Assembly: GCA_016719945.1 (NCBI GenBank)
Contig: JADJYE010000030.1
Location: 496,001 to 560,000, forward strand
From: Polyangiaceae bacterium
GTDB taxonomy: Bacteria; Myxococcota_A; Polyangia; Polyangiales; Polyangiaceae
DNA: 64,000 bases
Direction: 5' to 3'
The position numbers were made by a program, and so were the translations under genes. The notes below the pieces were generated by a model. That model did no database searches, was not told the DNA's origin, and saw only the letters and a list, made by a program, of their open reading frames with translations. This document shows positions 9,115 through 18,195 of this stretch, one piece after another. Position 1 is the stretch's first letter; the number at the start of each line of letters is the position of its first letter.

Positions 9115-10253
9115 GCGAAGTCCACCGTACCGTTCACGTGGATCGCGGGATCGATCGGGTGGCAGGCCATGCAGGTCGTCACCCCGCCGGGCGACGGGGG
9201 GTGCGGTGCGCCCGTGCGTGTCGTCACCGGCGGCATCGCGTGACAGGCGTCGCACGCTCGCGCGGCGCCCGAGTCGTCGCCCCACGCTGGGCCGGGCTCG
9301 GTGTCCCAGTGGCAGCCGACCGTGCAGGTGCGCGCGCTGGGATCGTAGGTCTCGCCCGTCCGCAGCACGACGTCGGCGGGCGCGGCGCCGTCGATGTGCC
9401 CGTCGTCGCCGAGGTCGTCGGGCACGTCGTGGCAGTCGCGGCAGCTCGCCACCTTGCCGATGCGGTCGAACAGCGTTGGATCGAGGTGGCGCGCGTGCGC
9501 GCCGACGCCAGGCCCGTCGGGCTCGAGCAGCAGCCCGGCGGGAGGCGCGCCGAGCGCGCCTTCGCCGTGACAACCGCTGCACGGCAGCTCCTGGAGATCG
9601 AAGCGCCCGTCGAGGTGCAGCGAGCCGTCGGCGTGGCAGCCCTCGCAGCTGCCAACGCTCGTCGCGAACCGCCCATGGGACTCGGGCAGGGCGTCGTGAC
9701 AGCTGTCGCAGGCGAGGGGTCCGCCGTCATCCCAGCCGATCTCTCGGCCGCCGTGGCAGTAGACGTCGCCGCAGCTGAAGGCGGCAGCTTCGAATACCGG
9801 GTGGCTGTCTCCAGCCTTCGCGAGGGCGCTGGAGATCGCGACCTCCACCGCTCCGCTGGGGTGCGCGGGCGTTCGCGCGTCCTTCACCTCGGCGTGGCAA
9901 TCCCAGCAGCCGAAGCCCAGCGCGGCGTGCGCCTCGTGCGCGCCGGTGACCGGCGCCTGCAGGTGACAGGTGTCGCACGACTCGACCCCTTCGCTGTGGC
10001 AGCCCGAGTCGTTGCACGAGACGCCGACGCGACCGCCGGCGTAGTCGTCGCCGTGGCACTCTCGGCACTCGTCCATGGCGTAGCCGAACTGCACGAGCTG
10101 GGTGCCATGGAACGTGTCGGCGCCGACCTCTGCGTACCCGACCGGGTGAACGGTGTCCCCCGGGTCGGGATCACGCTCGACGCGACAGCCGTAGGCTCCC
10201 CCTGCGCCGCACGCGGCGAGGAGGAGCCATCCTGGCAGGCGTCGCAACGTCAC
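9108..10253 (-). CDS. 12-site multihaem cytochrome with CxxCH, Cx4CH and Cx3CH motifs
   Basis: From the GTG at 10253 (GTGA overlap with the decahaem gene stop) the protein is 381 aa with a lipobox LAAC near residue 15. It has nine CxxCH sites, two Cx4CH sites (CNDSGCH, CGDVYCH) and one Cx3CH site (CTVGCH). The spaced pattern of a Cx4CH, a Trp-containing stretch and then CxxCH within about 30 residues matches the Geobacter-type CxxxxCH/CxxCH cytochrome domain (TIGR01904-like). Such proteins are usually exported and linked to metal reduction. It is the second gene of the operon, between the decahaem lipoprotein and the barrel protein. Whether the wider-spaced motifs carry covalent haem cannot be read from sequence. 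Confidence 0.85.
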   Translation of the reverse strand: MTLRRLPGWLLLAACGAGGAYGCRVERDPDPGDTVHPVGYAEVGADTFHGTQLVQFGYAMDECRECHGDDYAGGRVGVSCNDSGCHSEGVESCDTCHLQAPVTGAHEAHAALGFGCWDCHAEVKDARTPAHPSGAVEVAISSALAKAGDSHPVFEAAAFSCGDVYCHGGREIGWDDGGPLACDSCHDALPESHGRFATSVGSCEGCHADGSLHLDGRFDLQELPCSGCHGEGALGAPPAGLLLEPDGPGVGAHARHLDPTLFDRIGKVASCRDCHDVPDDLGDDGHIDGAAPADVVLRTGETYDPSARTCTVGCHWDTEPGPAWGDDSGAARACDACHAMPPVTTRTGAPHPPSPGGVTTCMACHPIDPAIHVNGTVDFAW

Positions 10254-12460
10254 GGAGCGAGCGCGTGGCCCACCGCGGCGTCGTACGCGTCGCCGGGGCC
10301 GTGGCAGGTCGCGCACGCCTCCGAGCCATCGCTCGCCGTGTTGGTCATCGCGTGCGCTCGGGTCTCCGGCGCGTCGTGGCAGGAGAGGCAAGCCGACGAG
10401 GTCGGGCCCGTGACGATATCGTTGGAGACGATGCGGTTCGCTGTGGCGCACAGCTGGTCGCCGTCGGCCGCCGGATCCTCGATGCAGGTCAGCTCGTGCA
10501 CGTGGGTCGGGATGAGACCCTGCGGCAACGGCAGGTCGAAGCTGCCCGCGACGTGGCACGTGCCGCACGAGTTGATGACGCCGGGGAACTTCACGTGGCC
10601 GAAGTCGAGCGGCGTGCCGGCGGGATTGGCCGCGGAGGGAGCCGGGAAGCCACCCAGGATGTAGGGGTCCTGCCAGAGGTTTTCGCCCATGTGGATCTTG
10701 TGCAGCATCACGCGAAGGTCCACGCTCTCGGCCCTCGCGATCCCAGTCTCGAACCTCGAGACGCGCTCATCCCCGACGTTGTTCGGGTTGTGGCAGAACG
10801 AGCAATACTCGGCGTCGCGCCTCGTGCCACCGTGCCCCTCGAGCTCGCCGTGGCAGCTGTTGCATTGCTCCGACGTGATGATGTCGCGCCGCGGCACGGC
10901 GACGGCGTCGGTCACCGCGAAGGCGAGCATCGGGTTTCGCATGGCGTAGCGCTCGCCGCCGGTGATCTGCGTGTAGCCCTCCATCGCGACGGCGTACGAG
11001 CCGTTCGCGGTGATCGGCATCGCCGCCGGGAAGGTGTAGCGGAAGCCCATCGGGTCGGCGACCAGGGTGCCCACGGAGCCAGTGCCCTGGATATTGTGCT
11101 GCCAGAAGGTTGCGAAGTCGGTCGTCGGCCCGGCGATGGTCACCGCCAGGCGGGTCATCGGCGAGGTGAGGATGTTGCGCGGCGCCCCGTTCTCGGTGAT
11201 CGAGAAGACCAGCTGGGGGATCTCCCCCGGGCCGGTGTTCTCGATCGAGTGCAGCGTCGCCACGTACACCGGCGCCGCGGGGTCGGAGAACTTGGTGAGG
11301 TGGTTCGTGACGATGCTCTCGAGCCCGCTCGCTGCCGAGGTGTGGCAGACGGTGCAGTCCGAGTCGTCCGCCTGGGGGCCGCCGCCGTGCGCGATCATCC
11401 CCGCGGGGGTCGGCTCGACGAAGGCCACGTCGTCGTGGCAAGAGCCGCACGCCCACATCGACGGGACCTCCTTCCAGACGTCTGCGTCGGGGCCGGTGTG
11501 GCACTTCTGGCAGTTCTGGATCGGCTGCGGGAAGTGGTTCTCGGAGAAGTCCTTCTCACCCGCGAAGCCCACGATCTTGTAGGGCGTGCCCGCCTCCACG
11601 CTCGGCAGATCGTGGCCGCGGTGGAGCTTGTGCAGCATCACGCTGAAGTCGACGGCGTTGCCGGTGTCGGGGTCGACGACGCCCTTCGAGTGGCACGTGA
11701 CGCACAGGCCGACCTCGCGACGGAAGCCGCCGTGCGCCTCGAGCCGACCATGGCAGGAGTTGCAGGCCTGGGTCTCGATGATCTCGCGCGTCTCGGTCAC
11801 CGCCTCGCCGTCGGGGCGGAAGTGGAAGACCTCGTTCGCGATGTAGCGCTGATCCTCGAAGTCGCGCCAGGCCCACGCCGCGATGGTGTGCGTGTCGGTC
11901 GCGACCAGGTCGCTCACGGTGGCGCCGAGCTCGTACTCGTACAGGCCCTCTGCCGCGTCGATCACCGTGTACACGCCGCCGGCATCGGGCGACGGCTGCG
12001 TGGCCGACATGCCGGTGGTCGGGCTGTTCTGCACGATCGTCGTGTACGGCTCGTAATACCCAGGAGTGCCTGCTTGCGGCACCAGATGCGACAGGACGAA
12101 GCGCGTCTCGACCAGGCCCTCGGTGAGCAAGCCGTCGATGTCGAGCGGCAGCCCGTCGGCGTCGGCGAGCTTGAACTGCACGCGCGCCACCTCGCCGGTG
12201 ATCTCGGCGGAGACGATCTCGAAGTCGAGCCCGCTGTCGGTCAGGTAGGGGCCGGTGCCGGGGTCGCCGGGGTCGCCGGGGTCGCCGGGGTCGCCGGGGT
12301 CGCCGGGGTCGCCGGGGTCGCCGGGGTCGCCAGGGTCGCCAGGGTCGCCATCAGGGCCCTGCGGGCCGGTGGGGCCCTCGCAGGCCGCCACGACGGCGAC
12401 GGAGGCGAGCGCGATCCACAGAACCTTCGAGCGAAGCGAGGACAGAAAACGACTCTGCAT
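10250..12460 (-). CDS. OmcA/MtrC-family decahaem c-type cytochrome lipoprotein
   Basis: The 736-aa product has a signal peptide ending in lipobox VAAC (Cys27). A collagen-like GPTGPQGPDG and ten Gly-Asp-Pro repeats follow. The rest is the OmcA/MtrC arrangement: a beta-rich domain, five CxxCH (CNSCH, CVTCH, CQKCH, CGSCH, CTVCH), a second beta-rich domain and five more (CNSCH, CSFCH, CGTCH, CLSCH, CATCH). Both pentahaem blocks contain MLHK[IL]H, an extra His motif conserved in this family. These proteins face the outside and pass electrons to minerals or other acceptors. It is the first gene of the operon. ATG 12460 is preferred over GTG 12469 because GGGGA lies just upstream. Confidence 0.92.
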   Translation of the reverse strand: MQSRFLSSLRSKVLWIALASVAVVAACEGPTGPQGPDGDPGDPGDPGDPGDPGDPGDPGDPGDPGDPGTGPYLTDSGLDFEIVSAEITGEVARVQFKLADADGLPLDIDGLLTEGLVETRFVLSHLVPQAGTPGYYEPYTTIVQNSPTTGMSATQPSPDAGGVYTVIDAAEGLYEYELGATVSDLVATDTHTIAAWAWRDFEDQRYIANEVFHFRPDGEAVTETREIIETQACNSCHGRLEAHGGFRREVGLCVTCHSKGVVDPDTGNAVDFSVMLHKLHRGHDLPSVEAGTPYKIVGFAGEKDFSENHFPQPIQNCQKCHTGPDADVWKEVPSMWACGSCHDDVAFVEPTPAGMIAHGGGPQADDSDCTVCHTSAASGLESIVTNHLTKFSDPAAPVYVATLHSIENTGPGEIPQLVFSITENGAPRNILTSPMTRLAVTIAGPTTDFATFWQHNIQGTGSVGTLVADPMGFRYTFPAAMPITANGSYAVAMEGYTQITGGERYAMRNPMLAFAVTDAVAVPRRDIITSEQCNSCHGELEGHGGTRRDAEYCSFCHNPNNVGDERVSRFETGIARAESVDLRVMLHKIHMGENLWQDPYILGGFPAPSAANPAGTPLDFGHVKFPGVINSCGTCHVAGSFDLPLPQGLIPTHVHELTCIEDPAADGDQLCATANRIVSNDIVTGPTSSACLSCHDAPETRAHAMTNTASDGSEACATCHGPGDAYDAAVGHALAP
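12261..12350 (-). repeat. Ten tandem 9-bp units coding (Gly-Asp-Pro)10
   Basis: Ten consecutive units of GGGTCGCCG (the last three end in A) run without interruption in the decahaem gene. On the coding strand they give Gly-Asp-Pro repeats directly after the lipidated Cys. Near-perfect identity suggests recent slippage expansion, so the copy number probably varies between strains. The product would be a stiff collagen-like stalk holding the haem domains away from the membrane (inference). Confidence 0.95.
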
Positions 12461-12512
12461 GGTCCCCACGTCTACGAGGCCTGCACAGCCGGCTCAAGCG
12501 AAAAGGCTGCAT

Positions 12513-12525
12513 TTTACTGCGTAAA
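12513..12525. promoter_or_regulatory. Palindrome in the divergent cytochrome promoter region
   Basis: TTTAC-TGC-GTAAA is a perfect 5-bp inverted repeat in an unusually A+T-rich island of about 30 bp. It lies in the short gap between the decahaem gene (minus strand, start 12460) and the NapC-like gene (plus strand). Its position would let one regulator control both sides. The binding protein is unknown and the match could be chance. Confidence 0.35.
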
Positions 12526-12702
12526 TTGAGGGTAACGCTGCGGCATCTGGAAACGGCTTTGATGTTTCGGATGGGGGAGGCGAAAGTGGCGGCGCCAGGA
12601 TGAACCTCGCCCGCTACCTCGAGGCGCCGGTCGGTGCGCTCGCGATCGTGCTCAGCCTCGTCGCGGCCGCCCTCGTGCTCGGCTTTGATTCGCGCCCCGG
12701 AG

Positions 12703-13221
12703 ATGACCCCGGGGCGCAAGCTCTTGCTCGCCCTCGCGCTCTTCGTGCTGCCGACGATGGCGGCGATGAGCGGCAACGCGCACAACATCGAGACCACGAA
12801 GTCGGTCGAGTTCTGCGGCAGCTGCCACGTGATGACGTCGTACGTGGAGGACGTGCGCAGCCCCGACAGCGCGTCGCTCGCCTCGCTGCACGGGCGGCTG
12901 GACATGTTCAAGGAGGAGGCCTGCTACACCTGCCACGCCGACTACGGGATGTTCGGCGGCGTCACCACGAAGATCGGCGGGCTGCACCACGTCATCGACT
13001 TCTACAGCGACGACTGGTCCAAGCCCGGGCACCGCGCCCCCGCCTTGTACAAGCCCTACGATCCTCGCCGCTGCCTGTCGTGCCACGCGCCGCTGAGGGC
13101 GGGCGCGCCGCTCGAGCACCGCGTCCACGCCGAGAAGATCGAGAAGCTCGAGATCTCGTGCTCCGCGTCCGGGTGCCACGGGCCTCCGCATCCTGCGTGG
13201 GTGCAGCAGGTGGCGCCGTGA
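12703..13221 (+). CDS. NapC/NirT/CymA-like tetrahaem membrane cytochrome
   Basis: The 172-aa reading from ATG 12703 has an N-terminal hydrophobic anchor (KLLLALALFVLP), then CGSCHVM, CYTCHADYG, CLSCH and a fourth site CSASGCH (Cx4CH). CGSCHxM and the spacing of the first two haems are typical of NapC/NirT/NrfH quinol dehydrogenases, which pass electrons from the quinol pool to periplasmic cytochromes. It diverges from the decahaem operon, as expected for its entry point. ATG 12703 has no good ribosome site. A frame from ATG 12600 encodes another hydrophobic helix (LAIVLSLVAAALVLG) and would join this frame by removing one base at the CCCCGG near 12697, so the true protein may have two helices and start at 12600. 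Confidence 0.8.
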   Translation: MTPGRKLLLALALFVLPTMAAMSGNAHNIETTKSVEFCGSCHVMTSYVEDVRSPDSASLASLHGRLDMFKEEACYTCHADYGMFGGVTTKIGGLHHVIDFYSDDWSKPGHRAPALYKPYDPRRCLSCHAPLRAGAPLEHRVHAEKIEKLEISCSASGCHGPPHPAWVQQVAP

Positions 13222-13505
13222 TCGCCAAGCTCACCGACAAGATCGCGATCCGCATCGCGTGCGTGCTCGTCCTCTTGTCCCTGTCGACGACCGTGTGGGC
13301 GGTGGTCCACCCCGCGCCGCTCGTCGTCATCTTCGCGATGTCGGTGGGGCAGGGGCTCGGCGTGCTGGGCGTCGGCTTCTACCTGCTCGTGGTCTTCCGC
13401 GACCTCTGGCTGCGCCTCAAGCTCAGGCGCTCGCGGCAGGGCGGCGGGCCGCCCTCGGCGCCCGCCTCGTCCCCGGGCGAGAGCGTCCCGCCGTCCTCCG
13501 CGTAG
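13218..13505 (+). CDS. Small two-helix membrane protein next to the NapC-like gene
   Basis: A GTG at 13218 overlaps the NapC-like stop (GTGA) and gives 95 aa. Two hydrophobic segments are clear, IRIACVLVLLSLSTTVWAVV and VVIFAMSVGQGLGVLGVGFYLLVVF, followed by a basic and Pro/Ser-rich cytosolic tail. There is no haem motif. Translational coupling suggests it belongs to the same complex, perhaps as a membrane anchor or quinol-site subunit. No family is recognised. Confidence 0.7.
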   Translation: MIAKLTDKIAIRIACVLVLLSLSTTVWAVVHPAPLVVIFAMSVGQGLGVLGVGFYLLVVFRDLWLRLKLRRSRQGGGPPSAPASSPGESVPPSSA

Positions 13506-13592
13506 GGGGTGTCCCTAGCTCGGCTCGGGGTTCGCCCGGCCCCGGCCGGAAAATTTGCCGGATCTGCCCGCGCCTCTACGCTTTGCAGAGTC

Positions 13593-14697
13593 ATGGCGCT
13601 GGCGCGGCTCCGGGGTGTGGCGGTTCGGTGGCGCGTGGCCGCGGCGGCCGTCGCCTCCGCGTCGTGCGCCGCGACCGCCTGGGGGGCCCTCTCGCTCGGG
13701 ACAGAGCCCCCGGCAGCTCCAGCTGCGCCGCTGCGCGCCTCCCGCGCCGAGGGTCTTCGCGGAGCGCGTCGACGTCGACACCTTCCACAAGGGCAACCTC
13801 CACACGCACTCGGCCGAGAGCGACGGCGACGCCCCGCCCGCCGAAGTGGTGCGCTGGTATCGCGAGCACGGCTACGCCTTCGTCGCCATCACCGACCACA
13901 ACCACCGCATCGATCCGCGGACGTACGCGCACCTGGAGCGCCCCGGCTTCGTCCTGCTCCCCGGGGAGGAGCTGACGATGACCGCCGAGGACAAGCCGGT
14001 CCACGTGAACGCGATCTGCCACGACAAGAAGATCGGCGGCGGCACGTTCGGATCGAAATCCCTCGCGCTCTCCTTCGCGCTCGAGAAGATCGACCAGCAA
14101 GGCGCGATCGCGCTCGTCAACCACCCCAATTTCGCCGGAGCGCTCGGCCCCGAGGAGCTGTGGTCGGCGCGGGGCGCGACGCTGCTCGAGATCTACAGCG
14201 GGCACCCCTACGTCTACAGCGACGGCGTGGACAACCGTCCTTCACACGAGGCCCTGTGGGACCAGTCGCTGGCGCGCGGCGCTGCCTTCTTCGGCGCCGC
14301 GGTCGACGACGCCCACCACTTCGCCACGCAGCCCGAGGGTAAGGCGGCGCGCCCCGGGCGCGCGTGGATCGCGACCTACGGGGCGGCCTCAGAGCCGCTC
14401 ACCGCGAAGGGAATCTGCGCGGCGATCCGCGCCGGTCGCTTCTACGCCTCGAGCGGCGCGGAGCTCGAGCGCCTGGTCGTCGAGGAGCGGGCCGTCACCG
14501 TGTGGCCCAAGGAGCCGGGCGCCCGCGTCGAGCTGCTCGGCCCCGGTGGCGTGGTGCTCGCCGCACAGGACGGCGCGCCCGATGGTGCGACGTTCGAGCT
14601 CACGAGCGACGTCGAGTGGGTCCGCGCGCGGGTGGTCGACCCGAGCGGCGCGCGCGCGTGGACGCAGCCGCTGCGCACGGTCCGCGCCGATCCCTGA
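13593..14697 (+). CDS. PHP-domain metal-dependent phosphoesterase-like protein, frameshifted after its signal peptide
   Basis: The main frame encodes a PHP domain with the metal-binding motifs GNLHTHSAESDGD, ITDHNH, PGEELT and NHPNFAG, and a late DDAHHF. It ends with a beta-rich C-terminal domain. PHP enzymes hydrolyse phosphoesters or act as phosphatases using clustered His/Asp. The only plausible N-terminus, a charged and hydrophobic signal (VRWRVAAAAVASASCAATAWG) from ATG 13593, is in a different frame and joins near 13740-13770. The span is 3n+1 nt, so one extra base would explain it. The alternative ATG at 13555 in the main frame gives an Arg/Pro-rich leader that looks non-coding. The protein is probably exported. 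Confidence 0.75.
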
Positions 14698-14738
14698 GGC
14701 GTCCTCCGAGGAGCGATGGTAAGAGCCGCCATCGCACC

Positions 14739-16070
14739 ATGATCGTGATGAAGTTCGGTGGGAGCTCGGTCGCCGATCGCGCGCAGATCGAGAAGGTCCT
14801 CGGGATCGTACGAGCTCACGCGAACCACGCGCCGCTCGTCGTCTGCTCCGCCCACAAGGGCGTGACCGACGGGCTCGTGAAGGCGGCGAGAGAGGCCGCC
14901 AAGGGGCGGCTCGAGGTGGAGACCGTCATCGCCAAGCAGCTCGGCGTCGCCCGCGAGCTCGGCTGCGACGACGCGCTGCTCGCTCCGCTGTTCGACGATC
15001 TGCGCTCCCTGCTGCGCGGCGTGCAGCTCGTCCGAGAGCTGTCCGCGCGGAGCCTCGACTACGTCTCGAGCTTCGGGGAGCGCTGGTCGACCCGCGTCAT
15101 CGCGGACCTCTTCAGCCGCTCCGGTCTGCCGGCCGACGCGCACGACGTCTGGGACCTAGGCTTCGTCACCGACGCGAGCTTCGGCCAGGCGAGGCCGGTG
15201 CCCGGCTACGAACAGCAGATGCGCGACGCGGTCGCCCGGCTCCCCGCGGGGCGCGTCCCGATCGTCACCGGCTTCATCGGCAAGACCGCAGACGGCGAGA
15301 TCACCACGGTCGGGCGCAACGGCAGCGACCTCACCGCGACGCTCGTGGGCGCGGCACTCGGCGCCGCCGAGGTGCAGATCTGGAGCGACACCGACGGGGT
15401 GATGACCGCCGACCCGCGCCTCGTCCGCTCGGCCCGTAACATCCCCGACATGCGCTTCGACGAGGCCGCGGAGCTCGCCTACTTCGGGAGCCGCATGCTC
15501 CACCCCGCGACCCTCTTGCCTGCGATGGCAGCCAAGATCCCCGTGCGCGTGCTCAACACCAACCGCCCCGAGCACGCCGGCACCGTCATCCGAGGCGAGG
15601 CCGCGCCCAACCCGAGCCCCGTCACGAGCATCGCCTACAAGGAGCGCCAGCTCGTCCTCACGCTCTGTTCGACCCGGATGTTCGGCGAGGTCGGGTTCCT
15701 CGGGCGGGTGTTCGAGACGTGCGCGCGGCACGGCGTCGAGGTCGACATGGTGACGACGTCGGAGGTCACCGTCTCGCTCACCGCGAACGATCGCCCGAGC
15801 CTCGAGCGCGCCGCCGACGAGCTCGCCGCTCTCGGCAGCGTCCGCATCGACGAGGGCCGCAGCATCCTCGTGATCGTGGGCCAGCACCTGGCCGAGCGCC
15901 CCGGCCTCGGCGCCGAGGTGTTCGGCGCCATCGCAGAGGCCGGCGTCAACGTCGAGATGATCAGCCACGCCTTCGGCGCCATCAACCTGTCGCTGGTCGT
16001 GCGCGATGCCGACGTCTCACGCACGGTGGCGGTGCTGCACCGCGTGCTCTTCGAGGAGGCTCGCGCGTGA
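14739..16070 (+). CDS. lysC: Aspartate kinase
   Basis: The 443-aa protein starts MIVMKFGGSSVAD, the N-terminal ATP/aspartate signature of aspartokinases. It continues with the amino-acid-kinase fold (FGERWSTRV, GRNGSDLTATLVG, IWSDTDGVMTADPR) to about residue 290. Two C-terminal ACT domains follow, which usually mediate feedback inhibition by lysine or threonine. Length and layout match monofunctional LysC-type enzymes, which phosphorylate aspartate in the first step of Lys/Met/Thr synthesis. Its last codon overlaps the start of the aldolase/dehydrogenase gene (GTGA), an unexpected coupling to sugar catabolism. ATG 14748 is an alternative start that would still keep the motif. Confidence 0.93.
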   Translation: MIVMKFGGSSVADRAQIEKVLGIVRAHANHAPLVVCSAHKGVTDGLVKAAREAAKGRLEVETVIAKQLGVARELGCDDALLAPLFDDLRSLLRGVQLVRELSARSLDYVSSFGERWSTRVIADLFSRSGLPADAHDVWDLGFVTDASFGQARPVPGYEQQMRDAVARLPAGRVPIVTGFIGKTADGEITTVGRNGSDLTATLVGAALGAAEVQIWSDTDGVMTADPRLVRSARNIPDMRFDEAAELAYFGSRMLHPATLLPAMAAKIPVRVLNTNRPEHAGTVIRGEAAPNPSPVTSIAYKERQLVLTLCSTRMFGEVGFLGRVFETCARHGVEVDMVTTSEVTVSLTANDRPSLERAADELAALGSVRIDEGRSILVIVGQHLAERPGLGAEVFGAIAEAGVNVEMISHAFGAINLSLVVRDADVSRTVAVLHRVLFEEARA

Positions 16071-18171
16071 AGAGCCTGTACACGAGCGAGGGCGCGGCGC
16101 AGGCGCTCGACCGCTACGGGGCCGCGCACGGCGAGGACCTGGCGCTGCGCGTCTACACGTCGCGGCTGATCGGGGCGGAGCCCGATCTGGTGCTGCACGG
16201 CGGGGGCAACACGAGCGTGAAGGGCGTGCGGCGCACGCTGCTCGGGGACGAGGTGGAGTGCCTGTGGGTCAAGGGCTCGGGCGCGAGCCTCGACAAGGTC
16301 GAGCCGCGCGATTTCCCGGCGCTCGATCTCGCGTACCTGCGGCGGCTGCGCGGGCTCGAGGCCTTGTCGGACGAGGAGATGGTCAACCAGCTCCGCACCC
16401 ACCTGTTCGACGCCTCGTCGCCCAACCCGAGCGTCGAGGCGCTCCTCCACGCGCTCTTGCCGCACAAATTCGTCGACCACTCCCACGCCGACGCGGTGCT
16501 GGCCGTCACCAACCAGCCCGACGGCGCGAAGCTCGTGCGTGAGGCGCTCGGCGACGAGGTCGCGCTGCTGCCGTACATCATGCCCGGCTTCCCGCTCGCC
16601 AAGGCCGTCGCCGACGTCTTCGAGCGCTCGCCCCGCGTGATCGGCGTCGTGCTGCTGCACCACGGTCTGTTCACGTTCGGTGAGACCGCGAAGCAGAGCT
16701 ACGAGCGGCACATCGAGCTCGTCGATCGCCTGGAGGCGTTCGCCAGGGGCCGCGCTCAGCGGCGCGTCGTCTCGGCCGGGGTGTCCCACGCGGAGGCCCG
16801 CGCGCGAGCGGCGAAGATCGCGCCGCTGCTCCGAGGTTTCCTGGCCGAGCGCGCGGGCGGCGCGGTCTCGCGGCGCTTCGTGCTCGAGTGGCGGGGAGGC
16901 GAGGAGGTCCTCGAGCACCTGGCCTCGCCCGCGTGCGCCGAGCTTGCCGCCAGCGGACCGATCACGCCGGACCACGTCATCCGCACCAAGGCCTGGCCGC
17001 TGTTCGTGGGCGAGCTGCCCTTCGGGGACGACGCCGCGCGCTCACGGCGCGCCTGCGCGACGGGGTCGAGGGGTACCGCGCGCGCTACGACGCCTACTTC
17101 GCGTCGAACATGGCGTCCAAGCGCGCCCGGCTCACCAAGCTCGACAGCGCGCCGCGCGTCGTGCTCGCGCCGGGCGTCGGGGTGCTCGCGTGGGGCGCGA
17201 CCAAGAAGGACGCTCGCATCGCCGCCGACCTCGCGGAGCATACGCTGCGCACGAAGGCGACCGCCGCGGCGATCGGGGGGTACCGCTCGCTGTCGGACGC
17301 GGACCTCTTCGACATGGAGTACTGGAGCCTCGAGCAGGCCAAGCTGGGCAAGGGCTCGGCGCGCGCCCTCGAGGGGCAGGTCGTGCTCGTGACCGGGGGG
17401 GCCGGCGCGATCGGGCTCGGGGTCGCGGACGCCTGCTGCAAGGAGGGCGCGCACGTCGTCCTCGTCGACCGGGACGAGCAGGCCGCGCGCGCCGCCGCCA
17501 GCGGCCTCGAGGCGAAGCACGGCGCCGGGGCCGCGACCTGGGCCGTCGCCGACGTCACCGACGACGCCGCGATGCGAGGCGCGTTCGACGCCGCGTGCGT
17601 CGCGTACGGCGGCGTCGACGTGGTGGTCCCGAACGCCGGGATCGCCTTCGTGTGCCCGGTGGAGGCGCTCACGACCGCCGACGCGCGCCGGGTGTCCGAC
17701 GTCAACTACCTCGGCGTGTTGGCCGCGCTGCGCGAGGGCGCGCGCGTGCTGCGCGCCCAAGGCACCGGCGGCAACATCGTGGTCAACGCCTCGAAGAACG
17801 TGTTCGCGCCGGGGAAGGACTTCGGCGCTTACAGCGCGAGCAAGGCGGCGGCTCATCAGCTCGCGAAGGTCGCGGCGCTCGAGCTCGCGGCCATCGGCGT
17901 GCGCGTGAACCAGATCAACGCCGACGCCGTGTTCGCCCACGACGGGACGAGGAGCGGGCTCTGGCAAGATATCGGCCCTGCGCGAGCCAAGAGCCGGGGG
18001 CTGTCGATGGAGGAGCTCGAAGCGTTCTATCGAGATCGGAACCTGCTGCGGACCAAGGTCGAGGCGATCCACGTAGGCAACGCGGTGGTCTTCTTCGCGA
18101 GCGAGCGGACGCCGACGACGGGCGCTACGCTGCCGGTCGACGGTGGGATCCCGGAGGCGTTCCCGCGGTAG
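16067..18171 (+). CDS. Bifunctional class II aldolase / short-chain dehydrogenase (RhaD-YuxG type), one frameshift
   Basis: From GTG 16067 the first frame is an aldolase-II domain (LHGGGNTSVK, KFVDHSHADAVL, LLHHGLFTFG with the metal-binding His residues). Near 17030-17042 the coding sense moves to another frame, which continues through GYRARYDAYFASN into a Rossmann SDR domain (VVLVTGGAGAIGLGVA, NAGIAF, YSASKAA). Joined, the protein is about 701 aa, the usual size of these fusions. They split rhamnulose-1-phosphate to dihydroxyacetone phosphate and lactaldehyde and then handle the lactaldehyde. The span is 3n+2 nt, so one base is missing. The sugar ABC genes follow directly, supporting a role in deoxysugar or related sugar use; the exact sugar is inferred. 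Confidence 0.85.
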
Positions 18172-18195
18172 CCGCGGGACCAGTGGGAGGGCGCG

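Noticed and set aside
12261..12350. Tandem 9-bp repeats as a CRISPR or intergenic VNTR
   Set aside because: Units have no spacers and keep the reading frame of the decahaem gene, giving Gly-Asp-Pro repeats.
13506..13592. CCGG-AAAATT-TGCCGG hairpin as a terminator
   Set aside because: The stem is only four to five pairs and lies close to the next gene start; too weak to call.
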